Origin: Sphingobacterium puteale
Lineage (GTDB): Bacteria > Bacteroidota > Bacteroidia > Sphingobacteriales > Sphingobacteriaceae
Direction: 5' to 3'
DNA length: 64,000 nucleotides
NCBI RefSeq assembly: GCF_003627955.1
Contig: NZ_RBWS01000023.1
Coordinates: 62,001-126,000 of the forward strand
In this document: in pieces, positions 45,876-52,971 of the stretch
Layout of the letters: each line of letters starts with the position of its first letter
Position numbering within the stretch: position 1 is the first letter of the stretch
Translations under genes and position numbers: made by a program
The notes under the pieces: generated by a model
Database searches by the model: none
The model's input: only the letters and a program-made list of their open reading frames with translations
What the model was told of the DNA's origin: nothing

Positions 45876-45908
45876 AAAGGGCCTTTCGTAAGAAAAGCCC
45901 TTTTTTAT
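45876..45908 (+). terminator. Rho-independent terminator after rpsJ
   Basis: AAAGGGC pairs with GCCCTTT across a 14-nt loop and runs into T6. It closes the ribosomal unit 23 bases after the rpsJ stop. Confidence 0.85.
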
Positions 45909-45923
45909 TGTCCCGTCTTACCA

Positions 45924-46589
45924 TTATAACTGATAACCGATACCTACTGAGAAAACACGGTTTTTAGCTGAACTATCGCCAGAATCCTTCGCTATATTTG
46001 TTAGCCCTAGACTATAACCAGCATTAATCAAGAAACCATTAGCAAATTTAAAACCAGCTAAAAGGTTTGCTCCAGCATCAAAAGTTTTCAAACCCGCATC
46101 ACTAAAGCTTCCACTGTCCGTTCCATTAGTACCACCATACTCATCGAATCCGCTCATATTCTCTATTTTTTCTTTAACATGAATTCCAATCCCCGCATAA
46201 GGTCCGGCCCCCAAAAAGACATTACCGGAATTTCCTGTCGGAATAGAATATACAAAATTCACAGGTACCTCAATGTACATAAAATCTTGTTTGATATTCC
46301 CTGTTGCTCCACTTACCCCGATGATCTCAGCCAACTTCTCGACCGAAATTTTACGTCCTTTACCTTGTAAAGAAACCCCGGGCTGGATGCTAAAATTGTT
46401 TGCCAATGGCAAATCCGCATAACCTGCCACATAAAATGACGTTGCCGCGTCAGAGGTATAAGAAAGACCTTTAAGAGATTCTTTCACCTTCGCAAAGTTT
46501 GCCCCTGCTTTAAAACCATAAGAAGTTTGTGCTTTTGCTCCAGCAATAAAACATAATGCTGCTGCAATTGAGAGTAATTTTCTTTTCAT
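45924..46589 (-). CDS. outer-membrane beta-barrel protein (porin family, PF13568 type)
   Basis: A 221-residue secreted barrel. The signal peptide ends in AGAKAQ (about residue 21), followed by YGFKAGANFAKV, the characteristic first strand. Later strands include NFSIQPGVSLQGKGRK, PVNFVYSIP and FLGAGPYAGIGI, ending with RVFSVGIGYQL and a terminal Leu. It is a paralogue of the barrel beyond the AI-2E permease (similar SIQPG.SLQ.KG block). Function unknown. Confidence 0.85.
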   Translation of the reverse strand: MKRKLLSIAAALCFIAGAKAQTSYGFKAGANFAKVKESLKGLSYTSDAATSFYVAGYADLPLANNFSIQPGVSLQGKGRKISVEKLAEIIGVSGATGNIKQDFMYIEVPVNFVYSIPTGNSGNVFLGAGPYAGIGIHVKEKIENMSGFDEYGGTNGTDSGSFSDAGLKTFDAGANLLAGFKFANGFLINAGYSLGLTNIAKDSGDSSAKNRVFSVGIGYQL

Positions 46590-47457
46590 TAAAAAATAAA
46601 TTAAATATAATACTAAAATAATATATTTTACTGAAATGCAATCAAAAATGAATCGACAAATTTCCTATTACATTTTTGGAACTTCAAAGGTTCCTGTATA
46701 CAACCTATCACTTAACTCCTATTTTTAAGCTGCTCTAGCCATTGAAGTACCATCAGCAAAAAAAAAAGCCAACAATGGAAATAACACGCTCACAAAACAC
46801 CTTAAAACCATCAAATTTAAACAACTCTCCCTTCTTCCATTGACTAATTCCGCGTTTCCCTCTTTTGCAGAGGCTTTCTTAAGCCACCAAGTTACAGAGC
46901 AGGTTCGAAGACCAGCCGAACAAAGTCCAAAAGCCACTTGAAAAAATCTACTCCTTAGTTGTTATTTGACCGCTGCTTTTCAAACGCTTTGTTAGCATGG
47001 GATAAGTATCTGTATAGTGCATTTTTTTTTGCCGATGGGCTAAACAACAATTTCGCAAACAAAGCTATATCTGTACTTAAACAGTACTTAACGAGTACAT
47101 AGACAACTACTTCCCCATTCTTGTAAAAATTATTCATTTTTTAAAAGGTATTAAGAGCTAAATCTAATAGTGTTGGGATAGGTCTTTAAGCGGCATATAA
47201 CAGGGTCGCTACGCTCTCAAGATTAGAGAAAGTCATCATATGACTTTAATCGCAGAGCGACTCCGCTGGCTTGATTTTGTTTTTTGTAAATATTTTTTAT
47301 AACGTGTTATAGTTATGAGTCTCTTTGCAGAAAGGAACTATAGCAAAGCCCTATGCTGTCATCGTACAGGTTTCCGGGGACCATAGAACCGATAAACAAT
47401 AGTATCCGTAATACCATGATTATCAATATTAAAAATAAGTTAACGGTTTTAATAAAA
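46590..47457. other. 868-bp intergenic region with a MITE-like inverted repeat
   Basis: No gene was accepted. Two minus-strand frames (46725-46937 and 46955-47137) lack recognisable products, though each is open for 60-70 codons. A ten-A run (46758-46767) and a nine-T run (47032-47040) sit in similar inverted contexts (CCATCAGC next to the A run, GCCGATGG next to the T run). The 47197-47311 element is listed separately. Confidence 0.55.
47197..47311. repeat. 115-bp element with terminal inverted repeats (MITE-like)
   Basis: The ends TATAACAGG and CGTGTTATA are inverted repeats with one mismatch. Inside are CGCTCT (47213) with AGAGCG (47255) around a perfect 8-bp stem AAAGTCAT / ATGACTTT with a 3-nt loop. 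The right end is also a palindrome (TATAACGTGTTATA). There is no coding capacity and no clear target duplication. Confidence 0.45.
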
Positions 47458-48591
47458 TCACTCCTTCGCCTCATTTTCAATAATCTTCTTCTCAATCGGA
47501 TTTAAAGTCTCAAATAGATCCTTATACACTTCATCCTTACTATCTTCTTCCCCCAGCAAGAATCCCCATGGTTTCAGCTCTTTAATGCGGTCCATCACAA
47601 TCTTGACTATCGCCAAAATAGGGATTGCCAAAAACATACCTGAAATACCCCAGATCATCTCACCGATTATAATGGACAGCATGGCAAATAGGGAATTGAC
47701 CTTCACTTTGGATCCTACAATTTTGGGAACAATAAAATTGCTGTCAATCATATGTACAATAATCAATGCTAGAATGACTAACACAACATGGGTCAATGAC
47801 GAGGTAGCGAAAGTAAGAATGGAGATAATCAGCATGGATGAGAAAATACCTACATAAGGCAGTACGTTGAATACGCCTGTGATTAAAGCCAAGAGTAAAC
47901 TGTACTTCACACCAATTAGGGAGAGGCAAATAAAAACTAAAAGGGAAACTAAACTCATCTGGATCAACAGACCGATCAAATACTTCTTGACAACATATTG
48001 AATTTGCCTAACAACATCTACAACAATAGGTCGATCTTCAACCCGGTTAACAAACAAAAGAAACTTGACAATATGACCTCTATAAATCAGTAAGAAGAAG
48101 GTATAAAGAAAGGTAAAAACAAACAAAATAAACAGGGAGGAAAGTGAAACCAATGCCGTGCCTAAAAATAGGGTACCGGAATCAACTGACTTTGAAGCTG
48201 TTTTGTTAATAAATTCCATTTGCTCTTTGTGCTGTATTCCAAATTGTTCACTGACCCAGATTTGCAGTTTACCTGCTCCGTCCATTATCTGCTCTTTAAA
48301 TGCCGGAAAGTCTTCTTTAAGCAGTGTGAGTTGCGAGGCTAATAAGAAGAGACCGTAACCCAGTACCCCGAAAAACAGAATCACACTGAGTATTCCGGCC
48401 AATGTCCGTGGGAATCGCAACTTGTGTTCCATAAAATTGCTTAGTGGAATCAAAAGCAGCGAGAACAGCAAGCCCAAAATCATCGGGATAAGTATCGTAT
48501 CACCAATCTTTGCCAGATAACCCAAAAGAAGGATACTGATTAATACACAGGCCAACTTCACATAAAAGGGTAAAGTGAGGAATCTTTTCAT
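47458..48591 (-). CDS. AI-2E family transporter
   Basis: A 377-residue inner-membrane protein of the AI-2E (YdiK/PerM-like, PF01594) family with about seven or eight transmembrane helices. The opening PFYVKLACVLISILLLGYLAKIGDTILIPMILGLLFSLLLIP and the later GVKYSLLLALITGVFNVLPYVGIFSS, DSNFIVPKIVGSKVKVNSLFAML and GEMIWGISGMFLAIPILAIVKI blocks are typical. Some relatives act as Na+/H+ antiporters or exporters; a quorum-signal role should not be assumed. The two flanking barrels are paralogues of each other. Confidence 0.9.
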   Translation of the reverse strand: MKRFLTLPFYVKLACVLISILLLGYLAKIGDTILIPMILGLLFSLLLIPLSNFMEHKLRFPRTLAGILSVILFFGVLGYGLFLLASQLTLLKEDFPAFKEQIMDGAGKLQIWVSEQFGIQHKEQMEFINKTASKSVDSGTLFLGTALVSLSSLFILFVFTFLYTFFLLIYRGHIVKFLLFVNRVEDRPIVVDVVRQIQYVVKKYLIGLLIQMSLVSLLVFICLSLIGVKYSLLLALITGVFNVLPYVGIFSSMLIISILTFATSSLTHVVLVILALIIVHMIDSNFIVPKIVGSKVKVNSLFAMLSIIIGEMIWGISGMFLAIPILAIVKIVMDRIKELKPWGFLLGEEDSKDEVYKDLFETLNPIEKKIIENEAKE

Positions 48592-48644
48592 TGAATATTC
48601 TTTTGAATAAAAATAACAATTTCGGATGACTTAAGTTTAGAGAA

Positions 48645-48673
48645 ATAAAAAAGTCCCTACAGATGCAGGGACT
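48645..48673 (-). terminator. Rho-independent terminator of the second barrel gene (minus strand)
   Basis: AGTCCCT and AGGGACT form a 7-bp stem with an 8-nt loop. On the minus strand a T6 run follows. It lies 35 bases after the stop. Confidence 0.8.
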
Positions 48674-48707
48674 CTTTCCTCATAATAAGCTTAAGTACTT
48701 ATATTTC

Positions 48708-49316
48708 TTATAGTCCAAAGCCAATACCAATAGACCATACGCGGTTTTTAATTGAGCCCCCATTAGGCGATAAATTTGTTAGGCCTAAACCGTAACCTGC
48801 GTTGATCTGAAAACCATTAGATAATTGATAACCTGCTAGGAAATTCACACCAAAATCAGTACGTTTTAGATCGTTACCCGCCTCACTACCAAATTTTATA
48901 TCATTCTCAAATTTTGATTGGTTGTCTTCACCTTTGTATTTACCACTCAAACCAAAACCCACATAAGGCCCAGCACCAACGAAGAAATTACCAGATGTTG
49001 TAGGGAATTTCGCAACAGCATTTACCGGAATATCTAATGTCATAATACTCTCTTTCGCCTCGCGTTGGTCATCAGTCGGTTTCCATTTTGTTCCCTTATT
49101 TTGTAAAGATAATCCTGGCTGAATGGAGAAATACGGAGAAATAGGCGCATCTAAATAACCTGTTACAAAAAAGCCTGTATTAGATTTTGTCTGATCAATC
49201 TCCGTAGAATATTTAGGAATGTTTACACCCGCACGGAGTCCATATCCCAATCCGCCTTGTGCAAAAGCTCCTAATGAACCAAATAAAATTGCTGCAGATA
49301 ATAATAGTTTTTTCAT
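48708..49316 (-). CDS. outer-membrane beta-barrel protein (porin family, PF13568 type)
   Basis: A 202-residue barrel with a signal peptide ending in GAFAQ (about residue 20) and the repeat-like strands YGLRAGVNIPKY, YFSIQPGLSLQNKG, FFVGAGPYVGFGLSGKYK and a C-terminal RVWSIGIGFGL. It shares the central block and the NGFQINAGYGLGLTN element with its paralogue near 46000, so the pair arose by duplication. Function unknown; transcribed towards the AI-2E gene but with its own terminator. Confidence 0.85.
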   Translation of the reverse strand: MKKLLLSAAILFGSLGAFAQGGLGYGLRAGVNIPKYSTEIDQTKSNTGFFVTGYLDAPISPYFSIQPGLSLQNKGTKWKPTDDQREAKESIMTLDIPVNAVAKFPTTSGNFFVGAGPYVGFGLSGKYKGEDNQSKFENDIKFGSEAGNDLKRTDFGVNFLAGYQLSNGFQINAGYGLGLTNLSPNGGSIKNRVWSIGIGFGL

Positions 49317-49696
49317 GTTTCCTAATTTAATTTACTTTGTTCTTCTATCATTTATTCTCATATATTTCTTGTATGAGATTTATTACAGTGACATTTGCAA
49401 TATCTATTCCAAAATAGATAAACTATTCATTTTCACTTCAAAACAAAAGAAAAAACTCGTGCCGATTTTTTTTTGAATGTCCTCTAAATGATACAGTAGC
49501 TTGTAGAAATTTTAATGTTTTCTACTGATCGTATACATTAGTATTTCTACGCTTAAAGCCTGCATAAGCAACATACTCAAAAACTACACCCTTGGTTTTC
49601 AAGATAATGCTCAAAAACGCAAAAGTTTTATCACAAAGATTTTTTAATTCCAATTATAAGTTTTATTTTTGCAGACCTTCAAAAGGAAAAAAATAG
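49317..49696. other. intergenic region upstream of tRNA-Cys
   Basis: An AT-rich divergent promoter region. It holds a weak hairpin (GTAGAAA / TTTCTAC at 49503-49525) and the tRNA promoter box. Nothing else was recognised. Confidence 0.6.
49664..49671 (+). promoter_or_regulatory. Bacteroidota -7 promoter box for tRNA-Cys
   Basis: TATTTTTG matches TAnnTTTG, 25 bases upstream of the mature tRNA 5' end, in a T-rich stretch. Confidence 0.5.
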
Positions 49697-49767
49697 GGTC
49701 GGATGGCCGAGTGGCTAGGCTGAGGTCTGCAAAACCTCCTACAGCGGTTCGAATCCGCTTCCGACCT
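49697..49767 (+). tRNA. tRNA-Cys (anticodon GCA)
   Basis: 71 bases. The 7-bp acceptor stem is GGTCGGA with TCCGACC, discriminator T (U73, the cysteine identity base). The anticodon arm GAGGT-CTGCAAA-ACCTC gives anticodon GCA. The T arm is AGCGG-TTCGAAT-CCGCT. CCA is not encoded. The only tRNA in the window; a small basic protein gene starts 33 bases downstream and may share the transcript. Confidence 0.95.
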
Positions 49768-49800
49768 CGTTTTATTTTAAACAATAAAAATATTATCAAA

Positions 49801-49980
49801 ATGGGAGTTACACGTTTAAAAAGAAAAGATAGAAGAAATAAAACTGTTTCACGTGTTGAAGTTCAGTTCTTGAAATTAGGAACTAACGTTGAGTTAGGTT
49901 CTAGATCAAAAATGAAAGCTAGCAACCAAATCGTTAAAAACGATGCTATCTTAAATCAATTAGCTGCAGAAGCTAAATAA
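49801..49980 (+). CDS. 59-residue basic protein, possible ribosome-associated protein
   Basis: A very basic product opening MGVTRLKRKDRRNKTVSRVE, with Lys/Arg making up a large share and no membrane segment or cysteine. A longer frame that reads through the tRNA is not credible; the ATG used is directly downstream of the tRNA. Size, charge and position resemble small ribosomal or rRNA-binding proteins. The Bacteroidota-specific large-subunit protein bL38 is one candidate, but I cannot confirm the match from memory. A strong terminator follows. Confidence is good for a gene, low for the role. Confidence 0.7.
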   Translation: MGVTRLKRKDRRNKTVSRVEVQFLKLGTNVELGSRSKMKASNQIVKNDAILNQLAAEAK

Positions 49981-49997
49981 GCACAAAGAAATTAGCA

Positions 49998-50027
49998 GCC
50001 TTTAAAGTTATACTTTAAAGGCTTTTT
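49998..50027. terminator. bidirectional terminator between the basic-protein gene and cutC
   Basis: A perfect 11-bp stem (GCCTTTAAAGT with ACTTTAAAGGC) around TAT, followed by TTTTT on the plus strand. It overlaps the stop codon of the convergent cutC gene. Confidence 0.85.
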
Positions 50028-50761
50028 AATAAGTCTACCATCTGGTGGACTTTTTCTTTTGAGCTCATCCACTGCGCCTCGTCCATCCCCTTCACCTGAT
50101 CTTGCGAAAATCTCATCTTTGAAGACTGACTTTCTTTTGCTGAACTATGGATCGCAATGGCCCCAGTCTCCGCCAAGATTGTCGTGATATTGGAAGCATC
50201 CACTCCGGCACCTGGCATAATCACAATTCGTCCGGCTGCCTGCTCAATTAATTGTTTCAGCAATGGCGCACCGGATAAAGCTGAATTTCTCAGTCCCGAA
50301 GTCAAGATACGGTCAATACCTAAAGCAATGATATCTTCCAATGCACCAAAAGGATCTTTGACCCGATCAAAAGCACGGTGAAACGTGACATGCATAGGTC
50401 GAGCAGCATCAACCAAACGCTTTGTATTAACCTTGTCCACGGTACCATCGGCATTCAATACCCCTAGGACAACGCCATCCATGCCCAATTCCTTACATAG
50501 CTCAATATCGGCGATCATCTCCAGCATTTCTTCTTCCGTATATAGAAAGTCTCCACCCCGTGGTCTGATCAGGACATGAATTCCGATATGAACAAGCTCA
50601 CGCACCAGTTTTAGTTGACCAAAAGACGGTGTTGTACCACCATTCTCCAGATTCTGACAAAATTCAATACGTGTCGCACCGCCTTTCTCCGCCTGGATTG
50701 CTGAAGCCACTGAATTGGAACATATTTCCAATTGATAGCTTCCGATTGTTTTCTCCTTCAT
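50015..50761 (-). CDS. cutC: copper homeostasis protein CutC
   Basis: A 248-residue TIM-barrel protein of the CutC family. IEFCQNLENGGTTPSFGQLKLV and VLIRPRGGDFLYTEEE are the conserved early blocks, followed by CKELGMDGVVLGVLNADGTVD, HRAFDRVKDPFGALEDII and the late IMPGAGVDASNI. The name comes from copper-tolerance genetics, but a direct copper-binding role is disputed. Cytoplasmic; monocistronic, sharing a terminator with the upstream convergent gene. Confidence 0.92.
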   Translation of the reverse strand: MKEKTIGSYQLEICSNSVASAIQAEKGGATRIEFCQNLENGGTTPSFGQLKLVRELVHIGIHVLIRPRGGDFLYTEEEMLEMIADIELCKELGMDGVVLGVLNADGTVDKVNTKRLVDAARPMHVTFHRAFDRVKDPFGALEDIIALGIDRILTSGLRNSALSGAPLLKQLIEQAAGRIVIMPGAGVDASNITTILAETGAIAIHSSAKESQSSKMRFSQDQVKGMDEAQWMSSKEKVHQMVDLLKSL

Positions 50762-51035
50762 TCAATTCTATTTTTAACCCGTTTTTACGCAATGCGAATA
50801 ACGCAAAAAAAAAGCAAAATACCTATTTTCAGCTATAGGGCAATTAGGATAATCTACTCCGCTTTTTCACGGAGGCCCTCAAGATCCAATAACTGTTATG
50901 CAGAACTCCCACTATCGTTGGTCAACTATTATTCAAATTAAGAAAAACATTTATTCAAACCGTTTGTATATACCTTACATGCTTTTATTTAAAATTCTAA
51001 TAACCAACATTATATAAAATTTAGATAAAAATATC

Positions 51036-51455
51036 ATGGCTATTATATCAAAAAACATGGAAATACAGGAAAGGATCATCGGCACTTTTGAGGAGCTCCA
51101 ATCCGCCATACATGGTTTAGAAAGCCAGCTTGTTGAATTTGAAATATTGTTTAATCAGGCATGCGATAGGCATATCGCGTCCGATTTTCAGAAAGAATGT
51201 CTGCTAGACCGAATTTCCTCCCGGCATGTGACAATCGTGTCCAGGCATGAAAGTCTGCAACTTATTCAAGAAACAGTTTCTGCTTATCGTGATTATGACG
51301 GCTTGTTCCTGGATCATAAGCAGTTATTGCAATCGCTGGAATTACTGATGTTAAATCATGCAGAGAAAGAGGAATACGAAATTGCTGCCATTATAAAAAA
51401 ATGGTATGAAAAATTCGCCCGGGCTGTTGATTTCATCGCCGATCTCGCCTACTAA
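51036..51455 (+). CDS. helical protein of unknown function
   Basis: The 139-residue product is predicted almost entirely helical, with heptad-like stretches (EELQSAIHGLESQLVEFE, KQLLQSLELLMLNHAEKEE) suggesting a helical bundle. No signal peptide and no catalytic motif. It does not match a family I know. It lies 46 bases upstream of the Smr gene on the same strand and could be cotranscribed. An ATG eight codons in (MEIQERI) is an alternative start. Confidence 0.65.
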   Translation: MAIISKNMEIQERIIGTFEELQSAIHGLESQLVEFEILFNQACDRHIASDFQKECLLDRISSRHVTIVSRHESLQLIQETVSAYRDYDGLFLDHKQLLQSLELLMLNHAEKEEYEIAAIIKKWYEKFARAVDFIADLAY

Positions 51456-51501
51456 GTCGTTGTTTTGTTTTACATTTGCGGCATTGTAATATATTTGAAT
51501 C

Positions 51502-51795
51502 ATGCGCAAACCACCCGCTATAGTTGATCTACACGCAGATGCTTTTCTCGAAGACTGGGAAGACTACTCGGCTGACGAACTGATGTTAGAATCTATTGAT
51601 TACCTCAGATCCAACCTGGATGCAGCCATTTATTGGGAGATGAACGAAATCAAATTTATTCACGGAAAGGGAAAAGGTACCTTAAAAAAAATGATATTTA
51701 AGGAACTACAGGATTACAAAGAAAGTGGTTCAATTGATCGATACTATACATCATACCAGAACGAAGACGTTGTGGTCGTTGTAATTGGAATCTAA
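51502..51795 (+). CDS. stand-alone Smr domain protein
   Basis: A 97-residue Smr (small MutS-related) domain. VDLHAD at 8-13 and the signature HGKGKG at 54-59 are both present; Smr domains nick DNA or cleave RNA at stalled ribosomes. The full protein is essentially the domain, which is shorter than most Smr proteins. Its final part, SYQNEDVVVVVIGI, completes the fold. A DNA-repair or ribosome-rescue role is inferred from family only. Confidence 0.85.
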   Translation: MRKPPAIVDLHADAFLEDWEDYSADELMLESIDYLRSNLDAAIYWEMNEIKFIHGKGKGTLKKMIFKELQDYKESGSIDRYYTSYQNEDVVVVVIGI

Positions 51796-51800
51796 AAGGA

Positions 51801-51827
51801 ATGAGCCCGATAAAATATCGAGCTCAT
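51801..51827 (-). terminator. terminator of the glycan-utilisation cluster
   Basis: Read on the minus strand, GAGCTCGATA pairs with TATCGGGCTC (one G-U pair) around TTT, flanked by a further AT base pair pair, and is followed by TCCTTTTAG. The RNA pairs better on the minus than on the plus strand. It could also end the Smr gene. Confidence 0.6.
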
Positions 51828-51853
51828 CACATGAATAATTGCTTTCTACACTA

Positions 51854-52834
51854 TTATTTAACGGCCGGTGTAATAACTACTTTACGGAATTCAACCGGTC
51901 CGTGATCACCCTGGAAATAGATCGGACCAGGTTCAGCCTCTCTACTATCCAGTGCTCCGCCGGTAATCCCCGGAATCTCTTGATTGCTGATCACTGTTTT
52001 ACCATTGGCAACCACAGTCACCAGGCGTCCTATCAATGTAATATCATAGGTCTGCCATTCTCCGGCCCCTTTATTCACCATCTCATTTGCTGCAAGGAAA
52101 CCATAGACGCCTGCAAAAAGGACGGCATTAGGATGCGCATCTTTCGGACTATCCTCAATTTGCACCTCATAGCGCCCTCTAAGATACACCCCACTATTAC
52201 TGCCCGAAGGAATTTTAAATTCAACGTGCAATTTAAAATCTTCAAATTTTTGTTCCGAGACGAGGTTAGAGCCCGATTGAGGACTGGTTAAAATACCATT
52301 TTTCACAATCCACTGATTGGTTTTTCCGGTCGCTTTCCAGCCCGACAGATCCTTTCCATTAAAAAGCTGGATCGGTTTCCCCCACTTTACGGCGGCCGTT
52401 CTTTTTAACTCGGGCGCACGTACTCCTTTAAAACGATGTGTTTTTCCATCTGGTTCCGTTATCGTTCCCTGCAATGTTCCGTTTAAGATCTCCCCTTCTA
52501 CACTTAAATTCATCTTTCCGCCTTCCCATTGTGGTGGAATTGCGAATTTGAATTTCCCATTTTCGTAAAAAACCTGTGAAACAGGCCGTGCGCTTCCAGA
52601 AGTACTTACGTAATGACCGACTAAGGTCTTGTAACCCGACAATTTCACTTCAAGCCAGGAGGGTGCCGGTGTGCCATTGACGTCAACTTCAATATCCCAA
52701 CGCCCGATCAGTTCTTTTCCTTCAACTTCTTGCCTGTAATGCACAGATTCTTTTGCGAATGATTTAGCAGAGATCACTTGTGGTAATGCACAAGAAGCTA
52801 AAACCCCTAAAAGAAAAGCGGTATTTCTTTTCAT
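51854..52834 (-). CDS. secreted DUF1080 (3-keto-disaccharide hydrolase-like) protein
   Basis: The 326-residue protein has a signal peptide (ISAKS near 23-25), about 110 residues of an N-terminal beta-rich region (WDIEVDVNGTPAPSWLEVKLSG) and a C-terminal DUF1080 domain (about 155-323). The latter includes IQLFNGKDLSGWKATG, KLHVEFKIPSGSNSGVYLRGRYEVQIED and GPIYFQGDHGPVEFRKV. DUF1080 members act on 3-keto-glycosides produced by an oxidoreductase. Last gene of the glycan cluster, 137 bases after the symporter. Confidence 0.87.
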   Translation of the reverse strand: MKRNTAFLLGVLASCALPQVISAKSFAKESVHYRQEVEGKELIGRWDIEVDVNGTPAPSWLEVKLSGYKTLVGHYVSTSGSARPVSQVFYENGKFKFAIPPQWEGGKMNLSVEGEILNGTLQGTITEPDGKTHRFKGVRAPELKRTAAVKWGKPIQLFNGKDLSGWKATGKTNQWIVKNGILTSPQSGSNLVSEQKFEDFKLHVEFKIPSGSNSGVYLRGRYEVQIEDSPKDAHPNAVLFAGVYGFLAANEMVNKGAGEWQTYDITLIGRLVTVVANGKTVISNQEIPGITGGALDSREAEPGPIYFQGDHGPVEFRKVVITPAVK

Positions 52835-52971
52835 CTTATGTATGTTTATATTCTAATTGACAATAAATTTTAAGCAATTTAACTGTTTAATAGCGGGTTT
52901 ACAAACATATAAAGTTAAAAAACACTAAGAAAACGAAGTGCCTCAGATAATCTGTGCTGATTTTTGAGTAT

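Noticed and set aside
49669..49800. Frame that extends the small basic protein upstream through tRNA-Cys
   Set aside because: It would require translation of the tRNA; the ATG at 49801 gives a clean protein.
50870..50915. ACTATCGTTG shared with 41679 considered as a repeat
   Set aside because: Ten-base identity only, with no extended similarity around either copy.
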